Shown: in pieces, positions 7,606 to 15,733 of the stretch | Layout of the letters: the number at the start of each line of letters is the position of its first letter | Position numbering within the stretch: position 1 is the stretch's first letter | Origin: an uncultured Desulfovibrio sp. | Lineage (GTDB): Bacteria > Desulfobacterota > Desulfovibrionia > Desulfovibrionales > Desulfovibrionaceae | Direction of reading: 5' to 3' | Length of the DNA stretch: 38,359 nt | Assembly (NCBI GenBank): GCA_944327295.1 | Contig: CALVHF010000161.1 | Coordinates: 1 to 38,359 of the forward strand | The notes under the pieces: generated by a model | Seen by the model: only the letters and a program-made list of their open reading frames with translations | What the model was told of the DNA's origin: nothing | Databases searched by the model: none | Position numbers and translations under genes: made by a program

Positions 7606-8268
7606 CTAGCCCTTTTTCTTCCCCTTTAAACGGCTCATCCCGAAATCCCTGAGACCGTCCTTCGGCTCTCCCTTGCCGCTGGGTTTCACCATGTACGATA
7701 TCTGCCTCTGCACATGCTCTGGAATACCCTCGCTCCTACGAAACACCTCGCCATTCTTCCTGTAGCTACCGTCTGGATTCTTGTTGCAATGATGGATCAA
7801 CCCTGGCTGATTGCTGCCAATAGTCTTCTGCCAAAGCTCTTCTGCCTTGGAAAAGACCCCATAGGGATTCTGTATCTTGTGACCGTTCATCAAGAGCATG
7901 CCGTGACAATGCGGTGTTTCGCTTCTCTCCTGTTCTCTCGTCCACATATAAGCCGGATCTAATTTCTTCCGTTTGTAGTGCTGGATAAGCTTAGCCATGA
8001 ACTTGGAGATGTCGTTATTGTCTATAGTGCTTACTTGCTCCTTGTCGTTTGCAAAATCAGTTTTGTTCATATCGCCCTTATCCTCCTGAAAGTCCTGGGG
8101 GTATCTGACGTCAAATCGTATGGGCAGAACCTTGGAGTGCCTCTCTAGGTACTCTTCCAAAAGGGCCTGTGCTTTTTGGTAAAGCTCAGGCATCACAGGG
8201 TAGGCGTTCTGACTGTCCTGGTGACTGTTCGGAATGGACGGCTTGTTCTGCTTGTAGTTCGAATTCAT
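7606..8268 (-). CDS. YfjJ/inovirus Gp2-type replication protein
   Basis: The 220-residue protein shows the signature order of the YagK/YfjJ C-terminal family: RFDVRYP near residue 51-57, then AYMWTREQERSETPHCHGML (HCH at 120-122), a middle segment AEELWQKTIG, GLIHH, and the distal QISYMVKPSGKGE (about 189-201). The HxH motif and the late tyrosine suggest a relation to rolling-circle initiators, as in filamentous phage Gp2 proteins; that catalytic assignment is inferred. The start at ATG 8268 has AGGAGA 7 nt upstream. Two DnaA-box-like sites and a long AT-rich tract lie immediately upstream, which would suit an origin of replication. It is followed by a small hydrophobic ORF and a terminator. 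Confidence 0.85.
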   Translation of the reverse strand: MNSNYKQNKPSIPNSHQDSQNAYPVMPELYQKAQALLEEYLERHSKVLPIRFDVRYPQDFQEDKGDMNKTDFANDKEQVSTIDNNDISKFMAKLIQHYKRKKLDPAYMWTREQERSETPHCHGMLLMNGHKIQNPYGVFSKAEELWQKTIGSNQPGLIHHCNKNPDGSYRKNGEVFRRSEGIPEHVQRQISYMVKPSGKGEPKDGLRDFGMSRLKGKKKG

Positions 8269-8536
8269 AGTAGTCTCCTATGAATAAGGTTTAAGGGTGG
8301 AAAAGAAGTCCCTCTGCCTGTTTGCATAAGGACAGGGATATAGCCAAGAGGTCCCATGTAGCTGGTTCTGTGCTTGGTGAGGACAGAAATAGTGCTCCAA
8401 GGAACCTGTGAAAGCTGAATGAGTGAACAATCATTTTGGACTAGATGTGTGGTGCTCCAGTCCAGCTGTGGTAATAGCTTTGTGCTGTGTCCCTGACACT
8501 TAATTGGTGCTGTATATTTTCTAGAACACAGTGTGT

Positions 8537-8562
8537 TGTGGATATGGTTTCAGTGTGGATAA
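8537..8562. promoter_or_regulatory. Two DnaA-box-like sites near replication gene
   Basis: TGTGGATAA at 8554-8562 is the exact complement of the consensus DnaA box TTATCCACA. TGTGGATAT at 8537-8545 differs at one end base. The two are in the same orientation, 8 bp apart, about 270 bp upstream of the replication gene, next to an AT-rich tract. This is a typical plasmid or island origin arrangement, though such 9-mers also occur by chance. Confidence 0.4.
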
Positions 8563-9002
8563 AATGTGTTTATGGAGAACAGTTGTCTGGTCATATATCA
8601 CATATGAGTATGTATGGTGTTCATAGATAGATATGACACATAACTTCATTCTATATGAATGTTTTTGAAGATTAGAGGTATGTATTAGGAGTAATGTGTA
8701 TATTAGAGTACTACCATGTACCTACACTTATTTCGTGAGATATAGGATCTAGTTAAATGATTTAAACGTCATTAGATAATAGTTTTTGTCATATTATGAG
8801 TGAATGAATTAACTCTTTTTCTATACAACAAAAAAATAAATTTTTCTGTCTACTATTAATTTCTCGGTAACGCTTTAGCACCATCACTAATTCCGAGCAT
8901 TGAAGGAGCAGAATCGCTACAGCTTGTTTGGTCCAACGCCTTTTTAGGCAGGCTTTCTTTCCATCGCTTCTTTGTAGGTAAGGAATTTTACCCCCTAAAC
9001 GC

Positions 9003-9030
9003 AAAAAAAATGCCCTCCAGGAAGGAGGGC
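9003..9030 (-). terminator. Rho-independent terminator
   Basis: GCCCTCC-AGGAA-GGAGGGC is a perfect 7-bp stem. On the minus strand it is followed by an eight-T run. It is the second of two minus-strand terminators about 80 bp apart. Confidence 0.75.
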
Positions 9031-9097
9031 AGACTAACTAATGGGGTAACCCCTGACCGAAAATAGGACCAACAAGAGTTCTGCGCTGTGGACTAGC

Positions 9098-9143
9098 AAA
9101 AAATTAGGGGGGAGGCAGCAGAATGATGGCCTACCCCCTAATC
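9098..9143 (-). terminator. Rho-independent terminator
   Basis: ATTAGGGGG (9104-9112) pairs with CCCCCTAAT (9135-9143), and AGGC/GCCT extends the stem after one mismatch. On the minus strand it is followed by TTTTTT. It stops transcripts entering from the structured region or the helicase gene. Confidence 0.75.
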
Positions 9144-9577
9144 AGTGTTTCCTCAGAGGGCATCCGGAGCTTCGGTGAGATTAATACCCTTCCTCGACGA
9201 GGTGCAGGCAGAGAGCTCCTATAGTGAACAAGCGTATTGTTTCCTCTGCATATTCGGTGCATACGCTGGACATACGTGTCGCTTTCTACAGAGATTCTGT
9301 GCCTTGCGGCAGGAATACGTATCCCTTGCATCTTGGAATTGATTTGTTGCCTTGGAGATTCGCCACGTTTGCTCTTCAGAATCGATGGCTTTATGACGTA
9401 ACGCAATTGGGTTTTGTATTTATCCAATGATTACAATATGTTAAACTAGTTTCAGTTTCTGTGTTTGAGCGTTTAGAGCATACTTAACGGAGCTCGCCAA
9501 AATAGCCTTCAAACGATGCGTCATGCCACCGGGGGAGAACAAGTTTTGAGTAGGGAACAGAATCGTGACAGGTCTGT

Positions 9578-9741
9578 GGAGACAAATTGCCAAATGGCTG
9601 TCCCCAAGCTACGCAGCGTGCTAAGTCTCTTGTCTCCCCTTTCGGGTTTGAGGCTGAGAAATTCTATATAGCCCCTACTGAGCAGGTATGCAGCTCTACC
9701 TGCATACCTGCCCGATATTGAAGGAAGGACTTTGGGGCTAC
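9578..9741. other. Hairpin-rich segment downstream of the helicase gene
   Basis: GGAGACAA (9578-9585) pairs with TTGTCTCC (9630-9637). GCAGGTATGCAG (9682-9693) pairs perfectly with CTGCATACCTGC (9700-9711) across a 6-nt loop. TAGCCCC (9669-9675) pairs with GGGGCTA (9735-9741) and encloses that hairpin. The outer pair begins 5 nt after the helicase stop codon. No U-run follows on either strand, so it is not a standard terminator. It may be a structured RNA, a 3' stability element or a DNA element such as a single-strand origin. Confidence 0.45.
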
Positions 9742-9745
9742 TTAG

Positions 9746-12013
9746 CTACGTAGTAAGTGCTTTTTCCTTTTGCTCTATGAGAGCGTTTTCTCTCAATTCT
9801 TGAAGCAATTTTTGTACTTGTGATGAGGAAAGTTTAAGAAATTCTTCAAGGTACTTCCGTGTAGCTTGGCATTCACTATTCTTTATCGCCTCCAATACTC
9901 GCAGAGCGTTTGGACTAGGCTTGTACTGAGAGTGTTCCATGACGTTGCCCACAATTTCTGAAGACGACTCGACTCTTGGTTCCGAGCTATCCGACTCCAT
10001 CTCCTGAGTAGTCGAGTCGGAGGGCAACATAGAAGTGTCTTTCGGCTCTTGTGCGGACGGCTCAGCGCAGGTAGATGCATCTAGGGCTTGAGACTTTTCC
10101 TCAGCCTGGTCGTTCTGTTGATCAATGGATGACGTCGTCCAGCTTCCTTCCAGAACGCAGAATTTGCCATCCCTGAAAGCAGCCGTGATAGTGGGCATAT
10201 TTTCACCCTTCTTCCACTCGGTGACTTCTAAAGTGATAGTCAGTTCCTGCGATTTTTCCGTGTTATCTAGAGTACATTTATGAATTTTAAATACATTTTT
10301 ACTCAATGATTCTAGATCAACACTGCCAATCGATGATGTTCCATCCTTACCAGCATGATGAATTGTAACAAGTGCAACATTTCTTTTTTGTAAGTCACTT
10401 CCGAAATTTGTGACTATTCCTGGGTTATGGATTGCATTTCTACATATTGACAAGATATTGTCTAAGAATACGACTTCAATATCTTCGCTGTCTATGATGT
10501 GTAAGATTTCGTCCCTATGTTTTACAAAATCTTTTGTGTATATATACCTAAACTTGGGGGTGATGTCTTCTGGATTAAATCGGCTGCACATCTCTTTGAA
10601 CCCATCCTTTCCGGCTTCTCCATCAAGATACAGTATCTTCCTAGTCCGGTTCGCTTTGAGGCCGAAAGTTTCACCACCTTTTGATAATGTAAGCGCCAGA
10701 GAAACGCTGAGTGTCGACTTGCCTGAGTTTGATTTGCCCCATATCAAAGTTTGTGAGTTCCCTGTAATGAGGCTATCCCAAGACAAATCAGATCTGATTT
10801 TTGGTCCTCGGCTCATTAGATCCACTAAAGATACAGAACCTAAAGCAGAGTCCATATCTTCGCTAATATCCTGTTCCTTCTTGGGTGATAACTTATCCCG
10901 CCACACGCGATACTCTTCGAGACTAAGCGAATCGGCCATCAACCTGTGAATGAAACTCGACACTATCTCCAGATTTTGTACGCAATCGTATTTTTCTGCC
11001 CTGGCAGCCATAATTCCATTAGATTTTGTAATATCTTTTTCATATTTATTACTAACAATCCATGGATATATTCTAATTGAATTTGGATGACTGTGTGTCT
11101 GAATTTTTTCAATCCACTTGTTTAACTGACTCAAATCTTCATCTTTAATTGAAGGAATTAATATTATATTTTTTAAAAATAGTGTAGAATAATCAATCTC
11201 TTCAATATTATCATAACCACCAAAGCATCCTGAAATAACAAAATCCTTATATCGTTCATATAATCGAGCTTCATCTGACTTTTGAAGCATAAAAAATAAA
11301 ATATCTGGATCTAGGAATAATATAATATTTTTTCTATGTTCTTCATTAATAATATCGAAATTAAATAGATGTGGGTTAACATAAGTTCTGCCAATCATAT
11401 ATTTATTATTTATTATTGGGCAAATAACAAATATATCAGACTCTTTTTCTGCTGAAAATTTCCAAATTTCATAATTGCAATTTTTATTTTTTTCTCTACA
11501 TACAAATGAAATATTATATTTTTTTTCTGATGAAATAAATGTACTAGGGAGAATAACCTCTATATAGTTTTTATTTTTGTCATCACTTATATTATTTTCA
11601 TTTTTATCATTACTTATATTGTTTTTAGTTTTGTTATTGCTTTTTCTGCATTCAAATATTTTCTGAGGATCTATATTGAAAATTAATCCTAAAATTCGTG
11701 AACTAATTGTTGTATTTACTCGATAGTTATCTGAAATATATTTTATTATACCTTTTTCTCGTATTTCAGTAAATATATATGGGTTTCTATCAATTCTATC
11801 AATTTTATTGTACCATGGTAAACGCTTTATAATAGATAATTGTTGATCGTAATTTAATTTTTTCCAATATATTGTTATAATTTCTTTAAATAAATCTATT
11901 CTAGCTGTGCTAGCTGTTGATAAAAAGTAGTTAGGTATTTCATGAATCCATTGTTTCTTAAAGTATGATTCTATTGAATAAATGTCTGCGTAATAACATT
12001 CATTGTTATACAT
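9746..12013 (-). CDS. RepA/AAA_25-like helicase protein of the island
   Basis: With the start at ATG 12013 (AGGAGG 9 nt upstream; an in-frame ATG at 12121 lacks a good site) the protein has 755 residues. Residues about 1-330 are Asn/Lys/Ile-rich, AT-rich in DNA, and end in a segment with a vague TOPRIM-like layout (IILFLDPDILFF, VISGCFGGYDN, KNIILIPSIKDEDL) that lacks the canonical acidic motif. Residues about 400-640 form a RecA-like ATPase of the RepA/AAA_25 type: Walker A GKSNSGKST at 426-434, KILYLDGEAG, Walker B VVFLDN near 515-519, and VALVTIHHAGKDG. A Ser/Gln/Glu-rich linker leads to a C-terminal winged helix (LRVLEAIKNSECQATRKYLE to the end). The layout fits a replicative helicase or degenerate primase-helicase of an integrative element. 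Composition changes sharply near 11,020. Confidence 0.85.
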   Translation of the reverse strand: MYNNECYYADIYSIESYFKKQWIHEIPNYFLSTASTARIDLFKEIITIYWKKLNYDQQLSIIKRLPWYNKIDRIDRNPYIFTEIREKGIIKYISDNYRVNTTISSRILGLIFNIDPQKIFECRKSNNKTKNNISNDKNENNISDDKNKNYIEVILPSTFISSEKKYNISFVCREKNKNCNYEIWKFSAEKESDIFVICPIINNKYMIGRTYVNPHLFNFDIINEEHRKNIILFLDPDILFFMLQKSDEARLYERYKDFVISGCFGGYDNIEEIDYSTLFLKNIILIPSIKDEDLSQLNKWIEKIQTHSHPNSIRIYPWIVSNKYEKDITKSNGIMAARAEKYDCVQNLEIVSSFIHRLMADSLSLEEYRVWRDKLSPKKEQDISEDMDSALGSVSLVDLMSRGPKIRSDLSWDSLITGNSQTLIWGKSNSGKSTLSVSLALTLSKGGETFGLKANRTRKILYLDGEAGKDGFKEMCSRFNPEDITPKFRYIYTKDFVKHRDEILHIIDSEDIEVVFLDNILSICRNAIHNPGIVTNFGSDLQKRNVALVTIHHAGKDGTSSIGSVDLESLSKNVFKIHKCTLDNTEKSQELTITLEVTEWKKGENMPTITAAFRDGKFCVLEGSWTTSSIDQQNDQAEEKSQALDASTCAEPSAQEPKDTSMLPSDSTTQEMESDSSEPRVESSSEIVGNVMEHSQYKPSPNALRVLEAIKNSECQATRKYLEEFLKLSSSQVQKLLQELRENALIEQKEKALTT

Positions 12014-12191
12014 GATGATAGACCTCCTAAATTTTAAATAGGAAAGTACGACATAAAAGCTATTTTTTGTCAGGGAGATAGAGAAATATGTATTTATAGG
12101 TATCAGCTTACTGGAAAACAAACAAGTTTGAAATCTAGGGTAGGCGAGTTTACCCGCCTACCCATGCTAGAAGATACAGTGGGCATTGTAA

Positions 12192-13109
12192 CTATTCAAT
12201 TGAGCAATGAGTTCCCTCTGTCCTATCATTGGTGCCATTTGTTTCTGTTTTCAGTTTGTCCAAGTAGTCGCTCCATGCCTGCATCATCTCCTTTCTCTGG
12301 GGTAGCCACTGGGCCTGGTTGTACGCTGCCCTGGTTCGATCCCTGTCCATGTGTGCCAGTTGCATCTCAATCAGATCGCTGTTGTAACCCATCTCGTTGA
12401 AGCAGGGTAGAGGCAATGCCTCTGAATCCGTGGATGCTCATTTCTTCTCGGGTATAACCAAGGCGCCGTAGGCCGTTGAGCAAGGTCACATCGGTGATGA
12501 CAGAGCCTCTGGAGTGGGCTGATGGGAAAAGATACTCTCCACCTCCTGTCCAGTCGTGTAATTCCCAAAGGATTGCTTTGACCTGCCTGGACAAAGGGAC
12601 AATGTGTTCACGCCGCATCTTCATAATAGAGGCAGGGACAGTCCACATGCCCTTTTCCATATCGATATCTTTCCATTTTGCAAGCCTGAGCTCTTTTGAG
12701 CGCATACTTGGTGCTTGTAAAGCCAGTGTACGAGTCAATCGCCTGCAAAAGCAATCCTATTTCCCTGGTGGTTGTCAGGCTAGCTCTGTGTTTCACTTGA
12801 GGGCGATCTGGAAGAATCTCTGCCAATCCTTGGGATACGTCATATTTGATGTATCTCATAAGCTTTGCATAGCGGCATATTTTACTGGCAATTTGAGCTA
12901 CTCTATGTGCCATTTCGTGCGTGTCATGCATGTGCTCCATGCTTACTCACAAAGTGGTGAAATTCGAGCTCTGCAATGGGTATATGGCCTATGTAGGGGA
13001 GCAGGTGTCTCCCATTCTCTGCCTTTTTGCCCTGCGAGTTTTGTCTGCCAACCTGAGAGTCTTTTTTGTCATGACATTCGATTTTTCGGAAAAAGTCAGC
13101 ATTTTTCAA
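12192..13109 (-). pseudogene. Frameshifted P4-type integrase remnant
   Basis: Pieces in three minus-strand frames together read as a P4-type tyrosine integrase. PYIGHIPIAELE (frame ending 12924) is followed by EMAHRVAQIASKICRYAKLM and HRASLTTTREIGLLLQAID (12608-12940), then LRLAKWKDIDMEKGMWTVP and REHIVPLSRQVKAIL through EMSIHGFRGIASTLL (12367-12738), and finally LIEMQLAHMDRDRTRAAYNQ with the family-typical QRKEMMQAWSDYLD end (12192-12416). At least three frameshifts break it. The N-terminus is missing. It sits directly behind the intact integrase and could be an earlier integrase of the same island or a trace of an older insertion at the same tRNA. Confidence 0.85.
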
Positions 13110-13194
13110 GAGTGTTAGTAGAGCTTTTAGATGTTCTCTTAGGGGGATCGGATGAGAGATGAGAGTCCACTGAATGCCGTACGTACGCTATTCT

Positions 13195-13223
13195 CGACCG
13201 GAGCTGTTTAGCAGCTCCGGTCG
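13195..13223. terminator. Strong hairpin after the integrase gene
   Basis: CGACCGGAGCTG and CAGCTCCGGTCG form a perfect 12-bp stem with a 5-nt loop, 45 bp past the integrase stop. There is no T-run on either strand, so it may act as a transcript end-stabiliser rather than a classic terminator. Confidence 0.5.
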
Positions 13224-13267
13224 GCAGCGCTATTTGGTGCTAGATCTATTACCTCTGAAGTATATCA

Positions 13268-14524
13268 TCATAAAATTTCATCGATGATGGCTGTTTTTTT
13301 GAAGGTTTGCGCAGGGATGAGATGTGCATAGCGCTCGGTCATGGTGATACTTTTGTGCCTCATCAAATCCCGTAACTCGTAGAGTGTCACTTTCCCAGAT
13401 TGGGCCAGCCAGCTGGCAAAGGTATGCCGCAAGGTATGAAACCAGACTCGCTTACGAAAATCCCTTTTCCCTTTTTCTTGTGGGGTAGCTGGATTCCAGC
13501 CCAATTCCACGCAGACACGCTCAAATGTGTCGCTGATATGGGTCATTTTGCCTCCATGCCTGTCTGGAAAAATATATTCTGATGGCTGTCTGCCGTAGGC
13601 AGCCAGTTTGTCTATAACTTGTCTGGAGACATGTAGAGCAGTACGGTTGCCCCCTTTTTCGGTAATCCACAGCACTCCGGCATTGATATCGATATCTGCT
13701 CCCTGTAGGCGAAATATCTCGGTGCTTCGCAAGCCAGTTTTCAGGGAGAGCCAAGCCATGTCGTGCAGGACAGGACTGCGCTTCTGCAATTCTACCAAAA
13801 GGGTTTTGGCTTCTTCTGGAGTCAAAAATCGTTCACCCTTGTTCTGAGGGCGTGGCATAGTCAGGCGGTCACGTCCGAAAGGGTTTACTCCTGTCCACAT
13901 CTCCTGCTTGATGGCATAGAACACAGCCGCCCGGCAGGTAGAGAGTCGTCGCAGGACAGTTGCTGGGGCCAGACGTTTGAGAAGTTCGTTTTTGATTTGC
14001 TGTATCTGCCCAGCTTTTATCTCGGACAGAGGCATTTTACCTAACGTATTTCTAAAAGTAACATCGTATCCATTTCGATCTCTGCTATCACCACAGCTTG
14101 TATCGGCTGCAAGGTATGATAGGTAGAGCTCTACAGCATCGTTTAAAGTATAGGTTTGTATAGTGGTTACTTGAGGTATTACAGCTAAGTGTTCCTTTAT
14201 GTTGGAACGTTTCCGTTTTTTAGTTGGCGTAGCGCTTAATTCTGGAATTTGTGCTGTTTCTGGGGAAGGAGGAGCCGCTTGACAGGCAGTATCCTGCCTA
14301 GTCAAAGATTCCTTGGTATGTGCTAGATAGTCCTTGCGCGCCTGTACAGCTTGTTTTTCGGATATTCCTTCGCTCAGCCAGCCTACCTTGATCCACTTGA
14401 GCTTGCCCTCGATTCTTACAGAGAAGACGTAACAGCGGTCGGGCCGACCATTGAATCTGTTTTTGGAGGATTCTTTCCAGTAGACGCCTGGGTAACGAGC
14501 AGACTTGATACGTTCCTTTGCCAT
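13268..14524 (-). CDS. Tyrosine integrase, tRNA-Ala site
   Basis: ATG 14524 (AGGA 8 nt upstream) gives 418 residues beginning MAKERIKSARYPGVYW. A longer frame from 14614 would begin inside the 11-bp repeats and has no clear site. Residues about 1-70 form an arm-binding-like N-terminus, about 130-210 a core-binding helical domain, and the C-terminus the catalytic domain: Arg266 (TGLRSTEI), His363-x-x-Arg366 (FHTLRHTF), His390 (LMRHKS) and Tyr399 (ERYAHL). All five catalytic residues are present, so it should be active. The gene reads away from the tRNA-Ala whose 3' end it abuts, as usual for an integrase that uses a tRNA gene as attachment site. Confidence 0.93.
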   Translation of the reverse strand: MAKERIKSARYPGVYWKESSKNRFNGRPDRCYVFSVRIEGKLKWIKVGWLSEGISEKQAVQARKDYLAHTKESLTRQDTACQAAPPSPETAQIPELSATPTKKRKRSNIKEHLAVIPQVTTIQTYTLNDAVELYLSYLAADTSCGDSRDRNGYDVTFRNTLGKMPLSEIKAGQIQQIKNELLKRLAPATVLRRLSTCRAAVFYAIKQEMWTGVNPFGRDRLTMPRPQNKGERFLTPEEAKTLLVELQKRSPVLHDMAWLSLKTGLRSTEIFRLQGADIDINAGVLWITEKGGNRTALHVSRQVIDKLAAYGRQPSEYIFPDRHGGKMTHISDTFERVCVELGWNPATPQEKGKRDFRKRVWFHTLRHTFASWLAQSGKVTLYELRDLMRHKSITMTERYAHLIPAQTFKKTAIIDEIL

Positions 14525-14594
14525 AATGACTATCCTCACGAAAGATTGGATAGTATTGCCAGAGCAGGGCAGCCGCATAAGGGGAACGCGCCAG

Positions 14595-14633
14595 GTTACC
14601 CAAAAGTTACCCAAAAGTTACCTAAAAGTTACC
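14595..14633. repeat. 11-bp direct repeats between integrase and tRNA
   Basis: GTTACCCAAAA occurs twice, then GTTACCTAAAA and a partial GTTACC, with an exact 11-bp period, about one helical turn. They lie between the integrase start and the tRNA 3' end. Evenly phased repeats here could be arm-type integrase sites, excisionase sites or an operator for the integrase gene. Confidence 0.7.
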
Positions 14634-14638
14634 ACCAC

Positions 14639-14669
14639 AAAAAAAAGGGTTACGGCAGTACCGTAACCC
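14639..14669 (-). terminator. Terminator of tRNA-Ala transcript
   Basis: GGGTTACGG-CAGTA-CCGTAACCC is a perfect 9-bp stem. On the minus strand it is followed by eight T. It lies 12 bp beyond the tRNA 3' end and separates the tRNA transcript from the integrase gene. Confidence 0.85.
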
Positions 14670-14680
14670 ATTGATTTCCT

Positions 14681-14756
14681 TGGTGGAGAAGAGGAGATTT
14701 GAACTCCCGACCCCCGCAATGCGAATGCGATGCTCTCCCAACTGAGCCACTTCCCC
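14681..14756 (-). tRNA. tRNA-Ala (anticodon CGC)
   Basis: The minus strand folds as a complete cloverleaf: acceptor GGGGAAG/CUUCUCC with the G3-U70 pair that marks alanine tRNAs, D stem GCUC/GAGC, anticodon loop UUCGCAU (CGC reads GCG), T stem GGGAG/CUCCU-type with UUCAAAU loop, discriminator A and an encoded CCA. It is the probable attachment site of the island. Confidence 0.95.
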
Positions 14757-15108
14757 ACAGAATTTGTAAAAAGAAAGGTTATCCTGAGATGGATATGAAG
14801 TCAAGAACAAAAAGAGCTGAAAAAATGATCTGCCGAGGGGGACTGCAGGCGATGCAGGGCCAGCACAGGAGAAGGGGCCTGCCGGACCGGGAGAAAAGAA
14901 GCTGCGGTAAAGACTGAATTTTGTCCATGATGAGCCCTGCTCTGCTCTTGGCTAGGGCCAAAAAAAAGTGTATGTGCTCTGAGCTTTCGTTTTGTCGCAC
15001 AAATACATGGCGAAGCCTCATCCCTCTTGTCCCCCGAGTACATTTGATTGTGCGTGTCCCGGCCTTTTCGCTGACAGGCCCCAAACGCAGTACTGGAGAG
15101 TCTGTTTC
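14757..15108. other. Intergenic region between tRNA-Ala and rlmE
   Basis: Apart from the tRNA promoter at its left end, these 352 bp hold nothing I can identify. Open frames on both strands here have no ribosome-binding site or recognisable product. The composition matches the chromosome, marking the right border of the island at the tRNA. Confidence 0.4.
14776..14804 (-). promoter_or_regulatory. Probable promoter of tRNA-Ala
   Basis: On the minus strand TTGACT (14804-14799) is followed after 17 bp by TAACCT (14781-14776). This would start transcription about 13 nt before the mature tRNA. The -10 match is modest. Confidence 0.45.
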
Positions 15109-15723
15109 GTGAAGGAATATAGAGATCATTATTTTCTGAAGGCCAAGCAGGAAAACTACCCTGCAAGAAGCGTCTACAAGCTCAAGGAGCTGGATGCCCG
15201 CTTTCATCTGTTTCGCAAGGGGATGCGCGTGCTGGATCTGGGGGCTGCACCGGGATCCTGGTCCCTTGGCGCAGCAGAACGGGTTGGTCCTGGCGGCCTT
15301 GTCCTTGGCTGCGACATTCAGGATACTCGAACGGTTTTTCCTCCGCAGGTCACCTTCATGCTGGAAGATGTCTTTGACAGATCTGCGGAATTTGAGGCCA
15401 AGCTTGATGAGATAGGCCCCTTTGACGTGGTCATGAGTGATATGGCGCCAAGCACGACAGGATCGAAGTTTACCGATCAGTGTCGTTCCCTTGAGCTTGC
15501 CAAGGAAGCGTTTGCCGTTGCCCTGGCACGGCTGAAACCCGGCGGTTCCTTTGTCGTGAAGATCTTCATGGGGCCCGACACGCAGGAGCTTCTGCTGCCC
15601 ATGCGCAAGGCTTTTGCCACGGTCAAGACCTTCAAGCCGAAAAGCTCTCGGATGGAAAGCAAAGAAACATTTTTTGTGGGACTCAATCTCCGTGCCGATA
15701 GTGCGGCACAGTCCCAAAATTGA
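15109..15723 (+). CDS. rlmE: 23S rRNA U2552 2'-O-methyltransferase
   Basis: The GTG at 15109 gives 204 residues beginning [20 protein letters not shown], the typical N-terminus of RlmE (FtsJ/RrmJ). The SAM motif [13 protein letters not shown], then [19 protein letters not shown] and [10 protein letters not shown], and the K-D-K-E type catalytic residues (Lys in the N-terminal segment, Asp of SDMAP, Lys of VVKIF, Glu of ESKETFFV) are all present. The enzyme methylates the ribosomal A-loop late in 50S assembly. GGAGAG lies about 9 nt upstream; the frame upstream of this GTG is not conserved-looking. Next gene starts 10 bp after the stop, so it likely forms an operon with yebC and ruvC. Confidence 0.93.
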   Translation: MKEYRDHYFLKAKQENYPARSVYKLKELDARFHLFRKGMRVLDLGAAPGSWSLGAAERVGPGGLVLGCDIQDTRTVFPPQVTFMLEDVFDRSAEFEAKLDEIGPFDVVMSDMAPSTTGSKFTDQCRSLELAKEAFAVALARLKPGGSFVVKIFMGPDTQELLLPMRKAFATVKTFKPKSSRMESKETFFVGLNLRADSAAQSQN

Positions 15724-15733
15724 GAGGTATTTT

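Larger units (their letters stand above)
8269..9745. other. Large non-coding region with origin-like and structured parts
   Basis: This 1,477-bp gap between the replication gene and the helicase gene holds no convincing protein gene. From left to right it has DnaA-box-like sites (8537-8562), an AT-rich tract (about 8560-8830), two strong minus-strand terminators (9003-9030 and 9098-9143) and a hairpin-rich segment (about 9570-9745). The terminators imply a minus-strand transcript arising between about 9143 and 9745, or read-through from the helicase gene. Two weak frames (8789-9004 and 9131-9427) start with TTG and have no good ribosome-binding sites. Confidence 0.5.

Noticed and set aside
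8789..9004. 71-residue minus-strand frame
   Set aside because: It starts with TTG inside the T-run of a terminator, has no ribosome-binding site and resembles nothing.
9131..9427. 98-residue minus-strand frame
   Set aside because: TTG start, no clear ribosome-binding site, stop inside a terminator hairpin, and a composition typical of non-coding DNA. A real gene cannot be fully excluded.
8269..9745. Retron-like or reverse-transcriptase-linked RNA
   Set aside because: The hairpins suggested it, but no reverse transcriptase is encoded in the window.
14614..14614. Upstream integrase start at 14614
   Set aside because: The extra 30 residues would be encoded by the 11-bp repeats and look unlike an integrase; ATG 14524 has a better ribosome-binding site.
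1..14680. Second copy of the tRNA 3' end as far attachment site
   Set aside because: I scanned by eye for the tRNA end and found no convincing match, so it is probably beyond the window.
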